A stretch of 54,768 bases of DNA from the NCBI GenBank assembly GCA_031269465.1, contig JAISZB010000279.1:1-54768 (forward strand). Direction: 5' to 3'. Source of the stretch: Clostridiales bacterium. GTDB lineage: Bacteria; Bacillota; Clostridia; Lachnospirales; WQUN01. Positions within the stretch are counted from its first letter, which is position 1; each line of letters begins with the position of its first letter. This document shows, in pieces, positions 7,295 to 15,837 of this stretch. The notes under the pieces were generated by a model that was given only the letters and a program-made list of their open reading frames with translations, had not been told where the DNA came from and made no database searches. A program made the translations under genes and the position numbers.

Positions 7295-9859
7295 TTAAGG
7301 CAGCAGCTGCACAATCCATTTCTGGTTGTCAGCGCCCTCGAAGGCGCCCAGCGTCAAGCCGTCCGTGCCAGCGCCGCCAATCTGCAGCACTTGATTGGAT
7401 GATGCAAGAGAGTGAATGCTGTAGGTGCCGTCTTCATTTTCTTTGAAGGCGAAGCATCTAGAGAGTTTGTAGTATTTGTTGAAGTTAGGATCGTAACCAA
7501 AATTGTCGCTTGCATCTATGCATAGTGAAGGATCTTCCTGCAAAACTATTTGAACCGCTCCGCTTCCTATGTACTGCAATATCCAGTTTTGGTTGATGGT
7601 GTTTGAAATATCGTCTTCGTAAATGGAAAATGTAGATTTGCTTCCGGAGAGATATTTGCCTGAGTCTAGATTTTTCAGCGTCACCTCGGCTCCTGCCAGA
7701 AGCTTATGGGTTACATTGAACATCTTAGGAAACAGCCCGACATACAAAACTTCGCCTGTTACAGGGTTGGTGTATTCCACATCTCCTTTAATGACATCTT
7801 CATAGAACTTAATCAGATCCGTTGTTCGACGGTATCCGGGATAGCTGCCTGGTCCTTCATAGGCATGGGTATTCGGATAGGTGATGTCCAAAAGAGTTTC
7901 AAGGGCTTCAAACTGGTGAAGCCATTCGTGTATCGCGACTCCCGTGTTGTACTCTAAATCGTTGATATGGCCTGGGGAGTTGATCCAGACGGAACTGTAC
8001 CCGTATACATTTTCAAGGCCAGCTGTTTTAAGTCCGAGCAGCGTCCCGCAGTTTATAGTGGCGCCGACCATCACCGAGTCATAGCTTCCCAATACGCCGT
8101 ATGCTTCAAGCTCTGGCGCGAGCATAGCTTCCGAAACATGGTTGGCGGGATAGGCATATGTAATGTCTATGGTTCTGGTAGGGAATACAACGTCTATTTC
8201 AATATCAAGATTATTATGAGTCCATTCTTCAACTTTTCGCTCGAACTCAGCAGACATATCCAAGAAATGCTGCTGGTCTTCTGCCGTCATTGTGTATAGA
8301 ACGCCTCTTTTTGCGCCATTGACTACGCCTATCCAAAGCATTTTATGCTTTACGCCCATATTTTCTTCAACGTTCCTCTGAGACGCAGGAACGCCGCTCC
8401 ACTGAATGAATTGAGCCCTTGCCTCATCAAGCACGCTCTGGATGCTACTCAGTATGCCCTCTATGTTCGCAGAAGGCTCAATCTCCCTTTGCGGTGGAGT
8501 CGGGGTGGGTGTTTGTGTAGGCGACGGAGAGCTGGTCGGCGACGGAGAGCTAGAAGGCGACGGAGAGCTAGAAGGCGACGGAGAGCTGGTCGGCGACGGA
8601 GAGCTAGAAGGCGACGGAGAGCTGGTCGGGGTCGGAGAGCTAGAAGGTGACGGAGAGCTGGTCGGCGACGGAGAGCTAGAAGGCGACGGAGAGCTGGTCG
8701 GGGTCGGAGAGCTGGTCGGCGACGGAGAGCTGGTCGGAGTCGGAGAGCTAGAAGGCGACGGAGAGCTGGTCGGCGTTGGAGAGCTAGAAGGCGGCGGAGT
8801 TACATTGTCAGTCGGTTGAGCAGAGGGTGCGCTGGACGGAGTTGCCGCGTTTGTCGGCGCAGGCGTGGCAGTCGCGCCTTGCGGTGCTGTAGGCGTCGGA
8901 GCGCCTGTCGGCTCTTGAAACGGCGGTTCGGTTCCGCCATTTATCTTGTTAGAGATAAGCTCAAGGAGAATCAATGCTTCATCCGTGCATCCTCCATTGT
9001 CAGAACTTGAAAAATTGATGAAGCTGTCAGGGTTTCCCTGAGCGTCAACCCCGTCGTTTGTCGCCATTTGTCCGGATACGTTGATCGCGTAGTAATAATC
9101 TTGCTCTGGCGGGTTGAACAGGGTTACTTTGCTTAGCAAGAGGCCTGTGGCCTGTCCAGGAAGCAGGGGGGCGGCCCAGTAGGACCATCCATCCGAATCA
9201 ATTACCCAGTAATTTCCCAATGGCATTCCTAAGTCTATCCAGCGCTGCATTGTAATTGCCTCCGCTGGAAGGGTTTGCGTCGCCGGCTTGCCGTACGGGC
9301 TGTCTGGACTTGATGCGGTCAAGTCGAATGGGCTTGACTGATCTATGTAATAGCTGCCATTGACTATTGTTTCTTTCAAATCGTCGGGCGCCGGATAGTA
9401 ATATTTTTCGCCGCCCATCTCCCATGACCAGTAATCATGGAAGGTGTTGTCAGAACCCGGAATAATGCAGAGTTCAGGTGAATCATCCGAACTAGGAATG
9501 TGTCTGCTCCATGTTTTCAAGTCATCTAGCTTTGCTATGTCTGCCAAAGGTTTAGCTTGGTTGTCAGGGCCGGGCTTTCCGGCGCCGCTTCCCAGCTCCA
9601 TGTACTCATCCAGCCTTAACCGGACAAATAAAGGCGCATCGCCCCAGTTTTCGACGTAAACATCTTTGTCTGCACCATTGGCGGCAAAATCATTATGCAA
9701 AGTGCCTCCAGGGTTGTTTCCGCCGTCAATGGATCTTAGGCCGCGCCATTCGTTTAGTTGTTGCGAATCAAAGTTCGTCCAGGCATAGGTGCCTGTGGCA
9801 ATCATCGCAATTAGGACCAGCGCGGCGGCGGCAATTTGCAGCTTTCGCTTCTGGGTCAT
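7295..9859 (-). CDS. Secreted multidomain surface protein: HEWLH metalloprotease-like and C-terminal ricin-type lectin
   Basis: 854 residues. An N-terminal signal or anchor (residues 1-27, KRKLQIAAAALVLIAMIATGTYA) precedes a domain of a kind common in clostridial surface proteins (WTNFDSQQLNEWRG, then VYVENWGDAPLFVRLRLDEY). Residues about 340-450 are a Pro/Ser/Thr linker of tandem SPSPSS/SPTPTS units. The next domain holds HEWLHQFE, a zincin-type HExxH motif whose His residues would bind zinc and whose Glu would be the base. The last 130 residues resemble a beta-trefoil ricin-type lectin with two QxW-like motifs (NQNWIL, NQKWIV). Most likely an exported carbohydrate-binding peptidase. The ATG follows an AGGAGAGG site. 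The family of the peptidase domain is not identified, and activity is inferred from the motif alone. Confidence 0.85.
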   Translation of the reverse strand: MTQKRKLQIAAAALVLIAMIATGTYAWTNFDSQQLNEWRGLRSIDGGNNPGGTLHNDFAANGADKDVYVENWGDAPLFVRLRLDEYMELGSGAGKPGPDNQAKPLADIAKLDDLKTWSRHIPSSDDSPELCIIPGSDNTFHDYWSWEMGGEKYYYPAPDDLKETIVNGSYYIDQSSPFDLTASSPDSPYGKPATQTLPAEAITMQRWIDLGMPLGNYWVIDSDGWSYWAAPLLPGQATGLLLSKVTLFNPPEQDYYYAINVSGQMATNDGVDAQGNPDSFINFSSSDNGGCTDEALILLELISNKINGGTEPPFQEPTGAPTPTAPQGATATPAPTNAATPSSAPSAQPTDNVTPPPSSSPTPTSSPSPSSSPTPTSSPSPTSSPTPTSSPSPSSSPSPTSSPSPSSSPTPTSSPSPSSSPSPTSSPSPSSSPSPSSSPSPTSSPSPTQTPTPTPPQREIEPSANIEGILSSIQSVLDEARAQFIQWSGVPASQRNVEENMGVKHKMLWIGVVNGAKRGVLYTMTAEDQQHFLDMSAEFERKVEEWTHNNLDIEIDVVFPTRTIDITYAYPANHVSEAMLAPELEAYGVLGSYDSVMVGATINCGTLLGLKTAGLENVYGYSSVWINSPGHINDLEYNTGVAIHEWLHQFEALETLLDITYPNTHAYEGPGSYPGYRRTTDLIKFYEDVIKGDVEYTNPVTGEVLYVGLFPKMFNVTHKLLAGAEVTLKNLDSGKYLSGSKSTFSIYEDDISNTINQNWILQYIGSGAVQIVLQEDPSLCIDASDNFGYDPNFNKYYKLSRCFAFKENEDGTYSIHSLASSNQVLQIGGAGTDGLTLGAFEGADNQKWIVQLLP
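8516..8790 (-). repeat. 18-bp tandem repeats encoding the Ser/Pro/Thr linker
   Basis: About 15 direct copies of an 18-base unit (ggcgacggagagctggtc or the variant ending ctagaa), all in phase with the reading frame and encoding SPSPTS/SPSPSS-type hexapeptides. Such arrays change length by slippage and commonly form extended, possibly glycosylated spacers. Confidence 0.95.
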
Positions 9860-10265
9860 GAAAACACATCCTCTCCTGTACTGGCGAGCAGATCTTGCTT
9901 TGGGCTATGGGAATGCGCCGGATAAGCCAATCCCGCTGGCCGGTTGAGCCGCATGCCTTTAAGAGGCATGATGAAAAGCAAGCTCTGAATCGCGGAGTAC
10001 TGTTTTTCTGTTGTCTAGGCGTTTCTGTTTTAGCGCCTGCACAATGCCTAGCAATTCTATGGATTTATCCGTTGCAGGCGATTTATGCCGCCCAGGTGGC
10101 CGTCTATGCCGCTATTTGATATTGTAACACAGTTATTTGGAAAAAAGAAGCGCAAATTGATATATTTACGCGCTTAATGTAAAAACAATCGAAATATGAC
10201 GAATGAGAGATAAAGGCCTGGGCTCCAGCGGAATTGGGAGCAGAGGCTTAAGCGTTACGCATGCA

Positions 10266-10341
10266 TATTGATTCGCATATGAAACTTCCTGTTTTGGAGC
10301 TATAAGCTTTAAAAGGTTTCATTTGACTGAAAATCTGTATA
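10266..10341. repeat. Short family A repeat
   Basis: Both family ends are present (tattgattcgcatatgaaac and tgaaaatctgtata) around ttttggagctataagctttaaaa; the central palindrome is missing. Confidence 0.6.
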
Positions 10342-10636
10342 ATGCATTGGCTTGTTTTGATGCAATTGAGTAATCTTTAAAAACCTTAAAGCTTGTTTCT
10401 CATCCTTTGCTGAGAAATCAATAGATAAGCCTGCATATTTTGATTATTAGTTATCTTAGGATTAAAAATGCCAAATTCTCTTTTCATTTTCACTCATTTA
10501 AAGTATACTTAGTGGCGGTGATGCGGCGACTCTTTGGGGCGAGGCTCTCAAGCGCGCAGGCTGAGGGCTTTTAGGCAATGCCTTTTATTGCGAAGCGGTA
10601 TAGTTTAACTCGTAAATTTTGAGGCGAGACTAATGA

Positions 10637-10770
10637 TATGCTGATTTGCATTCAAATGTTCATATTTAGGAGCTAGACTGTCTGCTTTCAAGGCGCGAAA
10701 TGCTTATTAATCGCACTCTCTGCGCAGTCAAGCTCTAAAATAGGAGCTTTCATATGCAAGCAAGCATGTA
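10637..10770. repeat. Family A palindromic repeat, full length
   Basis: 134 bases: tatgctgatttgcat end, taggagctagactgt arm, ctttcaaggcgcgaaatg centre, cagtcaagctctaaaatag arm, and catatgcaagcaagcatgta end. Confidence 0.75.
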
Positions 10771-10913
10771 GAAAGAAATTCAATTGGCGCGTGTTTGAAT
10801 GCGTACTGGCAAAGGGGATATGCGCATTTTCTGCGTAAATTCCAATATTTTTATGCTCATTGGCTTGAAAGGAGAGCCTCTGCCGCAGTTGCTGCGCCAG
10901 GGGTGGAAAATGA

Positions 10914-12044
10914 ATGTATAAGCTTCTAAAGACGGAAGGGCTGGCAAAGCGGGCTGAGTTCAGCACTGTGCATGGAGTTGTGCAGACGCCTGTATTTATG
11001 AATGTGGGTACTTTGGCGACGATAAGAGGCGCTGTGTCATCGGAGGATCTTGAGCAGGCTGGATGCCAGATGGAGCTTTCCAACACTTATCATCTGCATT
11101 TGAGGCCTGGAGATGAGATAATCAGAAGCATGGGAGGGCTTCGCAGCTTCATGGACTGGAAAGGCCCGGTGCTTACAGACTCCGGAGGCTTCCAGGTATT
11201 TTCGCTATCCAGGCTTCGAAGGATAAAGGAGGAAGGGGTTAGCTTCTCTTCGCACATAGACGGCAGAAAAATTTTCATGGGGCCTGAGGAGAGCATGCAG
11301 ATTCAGTCCAACCTTGGATCGACCGTTGCCATGGCCTTTGACGAATGCGCTCCATATCCTTGCCCAAGGGAGTACATGGCGGCTTCAGTGGACAGAACCA
11401 CCAGGTGGCTTGTGCGTTGCAAGCAAAAGCTCGATATATTAAGTGCAAGCGGAAGCGCCGTAAACGGCCAGCAAATGCTTTTCGGCATAAACCAGGGAGG
11501 AACATACGAAGACATCCGAATTGCGCACGCTCGCGAGATAGTCGGCATGGATCTCGACGGATACGCAATAGGCGGGCTTGCTGTAGGCGAGAGCCATGCG
11601 GAGATGTACCGCATTCTGGATGCTGTTGCGCCAATTTTTCCTAAGGAGAAGCCTGTATACCTGATGGGCGTGGGAACGCCGCACAACATTCTGGAGAGCG
11701 TGGAAAGAGGAGTTGACTTCTTCGACTGCGTCCTTCCTTCAAGAAACGGAAGGCATGCCCGCGTCTATACCAACCAGGGCAGGATGAACCTGCTTAACGC
11801 GCAGTACATCCTCGATGGCAAGCCGATTGAAGAAGGCTGCGGCTGTCCTGCGTGCAGGCGCTACTCCAGATCCTACATCAGGCATCTTTTCAAGGCTAAG
11901 GAAATGCTTGCAATGCGCTTATGCGTACTTCACAACCTGCATTTCTACAACTCTTTCATGGGGCAGATACGCCGCGCTTTGGATGAGGGGCGCTTCGCCG
12001 AGTACAAAAAGTGGAAGCTCGAGCAGTTCAGCTTGAATCCATGA
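10914..12044 (+). CDS. tgt: Queuine tRNA-ribosyltransferase (tRNA-guanine transglycosylase)
   Basis: 376 residues, the normal bacterial size. It replaces guanine-34 with preQ1 in tRNAs with GUN anticodons, a step in queuosine synthesis. Diagnostic parts: TPVFMNVGTLATIRG near the N-terminus; LTDSGGFQVFSLSRLRRI with the substrate-binding Asp; GYAIGGLAVGE; the RNA-binding loop DCVLPSRNGRHA; and the zinc site CGCPACRRYSRSYIRHLF (three Cys and a His). The ATG at 10914 is the only start giving the full N-terminus; the ribosome site (ggggtgg) is weak. Followed 495 bases later by yajC, a common pairing in bacteria (queA-tgt-yajC), though here a separate promoter lies between them. Confidence 0.97.
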   Translation: MYKLLKTEGLAKRAEFSTVHGVVQTPVFMNVGTLATIRGAVSSEDLEQAGCQMELSNTYHLHLRPGDEIIRSMGGLRSFMDWKGPVLTDSGGFQVFSLSRLRRIKEEGVSFSSHIDGRKIFMGPEESMQIQSNLGSTVAMAFDECAPYPCPREYMAASVDRTTRWLVRCKQKLDILSASGSAVNGQQMLFGINQGGTYEDIRIAHAREIVGMDLDGYAIGGLAVGESHAEMYRILDAVAPIFPKEKPVYLMGVGTPHNILESVERGVDFFDCVLPSRNGRHARVYTNQGRMNLLNAQYILDGKPIEEGCGCPACRRYSRSYIRHLFKAKEMLAMRLCVLHNLHFYNSFMGQIRRALDEGRFAEYKKWKLEQFSLNP

Positions 12045-12539
12045 GGTGCTAGAATGGCTTTAAAGGGAATTACTAGATTATTACTGCATTCACTTGACTA
12101 TGAAGGCTTGTTTTTATATAATAGGTTTATATTTTCAGAAAGAGTGAGAATTAAGCAGCCAATTTTTTGTTTACACGATAGTGTTTGAAGCATACCATCA
12201 TCTTTATAATTAAGAAATGCTGTTTTTGGATAAAAAAGTCAATTGTTCTCTTTCTTTTAGTATGGGAAGACGGAAAAATATGTCCTAGAGCATGGCTGTA
12301 AATTCAATCGGCTATTGATGGGATGCATTAAGAATAAAATGACAATTCCGCCTTGCTTTTACGCGCCCGCATATCCAAGGGCTTGAACAATGCGGATTAT
12401 CCAGCGCGCTATAAATCCGTTTAGGTTAGGTCAAATTACGCTATAGGAAGGAGAAGCTGCCCTTTGGAAAAGGACGGTCATTCATTAAGCGCTAAGAATG
12501 CCGATAGCCTGAAATTCCGCAAGGGCGGCGCAAACATTC
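12045..12539. other. tgt-yajC intergenic region
   Basis: Apart from a sigma-A promoter (12094-12122) it shows no repeat copy or gene. The promoter is about 415 bases from yajC, leaving a long untranslated leader. A TTG at 12464 with a good AAGGAG site opens a 71-codon frame overlapping the yajC start out of frame; I do not regard it as a real gene. Confidence 0.5.
12094..12122 (+). promoter_or_regulatory. Sigma-A promoter upstream of yajC
   Basis: TTGACT (12094-12099), a 17-base spacer and TATAAT (12117-12122): near-consensus. It starts a transcript with a leader of about 410 bases before yajC. Confidence 0.75.
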
Positions 12540-12980
12540 ATGCTTTCAGATTTTTTCACGCTGTTGATAGATGTAAGCACAACAGTGACAAAGGACGGTG
12601 CGGCTGCGGTTGCCGCAACAGCCGGCGAAGTTGCGGCAGCTACGGGAGAAGCAGCCGCACCCGCTTCGGGAGGGCTTAATCCTATAATCATGATTGCCGT
12701 CTGGGCGGCGGTGATAGGGCTGTTCTATTTCTTCTCAATCCGCCCTCAGAGCAAAAAGGAAAAGCAGCTTAAAGAGCTTCAGTCGTCAATTAAAGCAGGC
12801 GACAATGTGATCACTACAAGTGGCTTTTATGGAAAAGTAATGGATGTAGGAGAAGACTGTTTCATAATCGAATTCGGAACAAACAGAGGCGTTCGAATTC
12901 CTGTGCGGAAAAGCGACATAGTGGGCATAAAGACCCCTAACATCAATTCAAACGCTGTAAGGACGGCTGAGTCTCACTGA
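12540..12980 (+). CDS. yajC: Preprotein translocase accessory subunit YajC
   Basis: 146 residues. YajC associates with the SecDF-YidC part of the Sec translocon in the cytoplasmic membrane. The core is typical: one transmembrane segment (NPIIMIAVWAAVIGLFYFFSI, about residues 47-67), then RPQSKKEKQLKELQSSIKAG and the cytoplasmic DNVITTSGFYGKVMDV/RKSDIVGIK region. An unusual Ala-rich stretch (about residues 18-45) precedes the membrane segment, making the protein longer than the usual 90-110 residues. The ATG at 12540 has only a weak ribosome site (aagggcgg), so the exact start is uncertain. No secD or secF follows. Confidence 0.92.
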   Translation: MLSDFFTLLIDVSTTVTKDGAAAVAATAGEVAAATGEAAAPASGGLNPIIMIAVWAAVIGLFYFFSIRPQSKKEKQLKELQSSIKAGDNVITTSGFYGKVMDVGEDCFIIEFGTNRGVRIPVRKSDIVGIKTPNINSNAVRTAESH

Positions 12981-13070
12981 AAATGTCACAGTGACATTTG
13001 AATGGCATGAGTCATCGCCTCATGCGGGCATGAGTTTATTTCATCATGGGCATGCGGCAAATGACTCATG
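12981..13070 (+). other. Two inverted repeats after yajC
   Basis: AAATGTCAC-A-GTGACATTT (12981-12999) begins right after the yajC stop. CATGAGTCAT (13006-13015) pairs with ATGACTCATG (13061-13070), with further CATGC/GCATG pairing inside. Neither has a T-run, so a classical terminator is not shown. They may shape the mRNA end. Confidence 0.5.
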
Positions 13071-13850
13071 CTGGCGGAAGAATGTCTGCACGGATATTTC
13101 TTGTTGCCTGCGCATATCGTCGCTTCGGCCAAGCAAAAAGAGCGCGCTCTTAACTCGTGCGGCTGGTTGCTTAAGGAGGGCATTTCTTTAAGCTATGCTG
13201 TTTTAGGATGTTTGCAAGTTTGCCAATGCTCTAAAACCTGGTTGGGCGAAGCTTGATTCTGCAGACCTGAATAAGCATACATAGCGTTTAGGACGCTGTC
13301 AAAAATAATACCGATTTCAGTCAGATTCACCTATTTTGGAGCTTGATTGTCCACTGGCGCTGATATTATTAAATGCGTGAATTCAGCGCTTTCAAGGTGC
13401 AAAATGTCGATATCAATTGCCCTCGCTGTATGATCAGGCTCAAATGGGCATATGCAAATCAGTATATTAAAGCAGCATGCGAGTGGCGCGTTATGCCGCT
13501 TATTTGATGCTTAAGCTATTTTTGAAAGCGTCCGTTTGCAGGCCTTATGCATAGCGCATAGCCTCAGCAGATTGCATTTCGCCGCATGCATTGCCTTGTG
13601 CGCCAATCATCCGGATTTTGGAGGGTAAAAGTGCTTCTATTGGAAGGGCTGGATCCAAAATCGGTAAATTTGGCTGCAAAAAGGCGCAATCGGCGAGATT
13701 TAAAACCACGCTCAAGTTAAATTGGCAGATTCAGCCTTGCTAAGGCCTAAGTCCGTTGCCAAAATATGCTTCCGCCACACATGTCGTCTCTTTGGGGTTT
13801 CTCCTTCTGGAGATGTGGAATGAATGCGCGGACAAATGGGAGTTGTAATA
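13071..13850. other. Intergenic gap with one family A copy
   Basis: No gene supported; the copy lies at 13309-13464. The remaining sequence shows no recognisable feature. Confidence 0.4.
13309..13464. repeat. Family A repeat, extended
   Basis: 156 bases: taccgatttcag end, ttttggagcttgattgtccac arm, an extra 25-base segment, then gctttcaaggtgcaaaatgtcgat, tgatcaggctc and the atatgcaaatcagta end. Confidence 0.7.
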
Positions 13851-14261
13851 ATGTCAGAAAAGATTGTAATTGCGGTAGGTTCTGTTTATGAGGGAAAGGT
13901 TGTAAGGCTTAAGCCATTCGGAGCTATAGTTTCCTTGCCGGACAATTCGCAAGGGTTGGTGCACATTTCCCATATTTCCAGCAGCTATGTCCAAAACGTG
14001 GAAGATCACCTTGCAGTGGGTGACGCTGTGAAGGTGAAAGTAATCTCCAATGATCCAGCTACTGGGAAGATATCCCTGTCCATGAAGGACATTGAGCAGT
14101 CGGAGAGCATGAGGGAGAGGGCTGCGGCCTTGGAGCATGAGAGCAGGACGAAGGATCGCCGAGTTGAAGGCGGAACCACTTTCGAGGATAAGTTCAAGGA
14201 ATTTGTGAAGTCCTCAAATGAGCGACAGGCAGGGTTGAATAAAAGGAATAAAAGAAGGTGA
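13851..14261 (+). CDS. S1 RNA-binding domain protein (YugI/GSP13-like)
   Basis: 136 residues from ATG 13851, placed 8 bases after GGGAG; upstream starts lack a ribosome site. Residues 6-77 are one S1 domain: GSVYEGKVVRLKPFGAIVSL, then GLVHISHIS, then VGDAVKVKVISNDPATGKISLSMKDI. The tail is charged and lysine-rich (NKRNKRR). Single-S1 proteins of this size in Bacillota (YugI/YabR type) bind ribosomes or RNA, sometimes under stress. Polynucleotide phosphorylase and ribosomal S1 are ruled out by length. The 3' side carries a large hairpin at 14327-14398. Confidence 0.9.
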   Translation: MSEKIVIAVGSVYEGKVVRLKPFGAIVSLPDNSQGLVHISHISSSYVQNVEDHLAVGDAVKVKVISNDPATGKISLSMKDIEQSESMRERAAALEHESRTKDRRVEGGTTFEDKFKEFVKSSNERQAGLNKRNKRR

Positions 14262-14326
14262 CGCTTTCCTGCCGCAAGGGGGATGAACTATGCAACCGTC
14301 TCAAGCGTTTTCAATTGAAAAAAGCA

Positions 14327-14398
14327 GCAGGCAAGAGGCCGATTTCAGCCCCGTCCTTTTCACGCGGGGGAAATCAGAGCCTCTTTTCCCTTGCCTGC
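14327..14398 (+). other. Large stepped hairpin after the S1-domain gene
   Basis: Three nested pairings: GCAGGCAAG/CTTGCCTGC outermost, then AGGC-GATTTC/GAAATC-GCCT, then CCCCG/CGGGG innermost. No T-run follows, so it is not a standard intrinsic terminator. It could be an mRNA 3' stabiliser or a mobile-element remnant. Confidence 0.55.
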
Positions 14399-14446
14399 CA
14401 ATCAACTGCATCGCCACTGTGAAAATCGGTGCGATGATGTCTACAG

Positions 14447-14485
14447 GGGCCTGACTATCCATGTAAAATAGGATAATCAGGCCCC
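14447..14485. repeat. Family A related short palindrome, GGCCTGA variant
   Basis: GGGGCCTGACTATCC pairs with GGATAATCAGGCCCC around a 9-base loop. The outer stem has changed on both arms relative to the AGCTTGATTATCC consensus. Confidence 0.6.
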
Positions 14486-14516
14486 AAAATCGATTGCCAA
14501 GCGCCGCCTTTCATAA

Positions 14517-14645
14517 TACTTATTTTCATGGGAAACTGCCTTTTTGGATTATTATACAACTAGCGCGAAATGCCGATTTCGGCTTTTCGCACCGATCAAT
14601 GGATCATAAGCTCCCAAAAAGGGACATTTGATGAAAATAGGCATA
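14517..14645. repeat. Family A repeat, full length
   Basis: 129 bases: tacttattttcatgggaaac end, gcctttttggattatta arm, gcgcgaaatgccgatttcgg centre, ggatcataagctcccaaaaa arm and gatgaaaataggcata end. Confidence 0.8.
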
Positions 14646-15837
14646 GATGCGAGCGTCGAAAAGATGCATCTTTACTGATGCGCAAACTTTTCCTGCTTTG
14701 TTTTGGCAAGCTGAAAAGCTCCAAAGGTGAAATAATCATGATATTTCGCCTAAAGAGGCTCATAATTGACGATTTTAACGGATGCTTGAACATGACCCCC
14801 TCAAAGGCTATTTACTTGTGGGCCGCCTTTGAGGTAAAATGGTTGAGAGGCTAAAAAGCTGCGAGTGTGGAAGCTGTTTCTAAGAAGATGAGCTTCTGAG
14901 CAATGCAGATTTGCAGTCAAATGCACCGATTTTAGATAGAATCTGTATTTCATATGCAAATCAGTTTATGAAGGCCTGCTCTTGGCATTAGCGGAAAATC
15001 GAGAAAAATGATCTGGATTTTTGTCAGGCCGCGTTGTTTCATGGCAAAATCCCAGCAACAGAATTTCAAGCGCCAAAGGGGAGCAATATGAAGCATTAGA
15101 TGTCAGGAGTGATTTTTTGCCTTGAAAAATACTGGCCGCATATAAATACAAATGGTAAAGTGAGGAAAATTTTTCAAAATCTTGTTCTAAGCTTCTTCTT
15201 TAGCATATAATGCTTGAGGTGTATGTTTTTGCATACCGCTGAGTAAAAAATGGAGAATGCAATGACGTTGAAGCAAAAGCGCTTTCATAAAAACCTGAAC
15301 GAAAATGAGCTTTTATCAATGAGATGCACATCAAGCTTTAGATTTTAAAGCAGGATGGCGCAACGGGTCAAATGGGTAGTCCACCCGCCTTTCTGCTCAG
15401 TTGACTCGTATTGGCGGAAACAGAAGAATATTTTGACTATTAAAAATTACCAGAAATGGGAAAAGGTTTTGGCTTGTCTGTAGTAAGCTCTAAGAAAAAA
15501 CAATTTCATGCCAGATTTTTTTCATATTAGCTATCCTATTTCTTAGCGCGATATATTTTTTCTTCGTCTAGAATTAGATGCTCAATGAAATAAATATACT
15601 GGCGTGAATTGGGAAATTCTGGTTTTGTGGCGGATTATGCAGTGCGAAAGGTGGATATACAGATTTGCGTCCAGATGTATTTTGGAGCTGCCCTATGCAA
15701 ATCATATCCCGCTACAAAATCAGCATGTTTGACAGCTCGCCAGTATATACCCAATCGGCGGCATTAAAGCGGCATGGGCCTAATTGCGGCTCATAAATCA
15801 GGAGACGCTTACCTGCTCCTTAGCGAGGAAATAATGA
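14646..15837. other. 1.2-kb gap upstream of ftsH
   Basis: No gene supported. Family A fragments at about 14900-14967 and 15653-15709. A hairpin at about 15352-15400 (AGCAG/CTGCT enclosing CGGGT/ACCCG) looks tRNA-like at first but lacks tRNA box motifs. Confidence 0.4.

Larger units (their letters stand above)
9860..10913. other. 1-kb intergenic gap upstream of tgt
   Basis: No gene is supported. It holds two family A copies (10266-10341 and 10637-10770). The stretch near 10860-10913 leads into tgt; no clear sigma-A promoter was recognised. Confidence 0.5.

Noticed and set aside
8345..8819. Plus-strand frames rich in Gly/Asp/Glu or Arg opposite the tandem repeats
   Set aside because: Antisense reading of the 18-bp repeats of the surface protein gene.
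12464..12679. 71-codon frame with a good ribosome site before yajC
   Set aside because: Overlaps yajC out of frame, composition is not protein-like after residue 35, and yajC has clear family motifs.
15352..15400. tRNA-like sequence (gcaggatggcgcaacgggtc...)
   Set aside because: Pairs as a simple hairpin but lacks T-loop and anticodon-arm features; no cloverleaf can be drawn.
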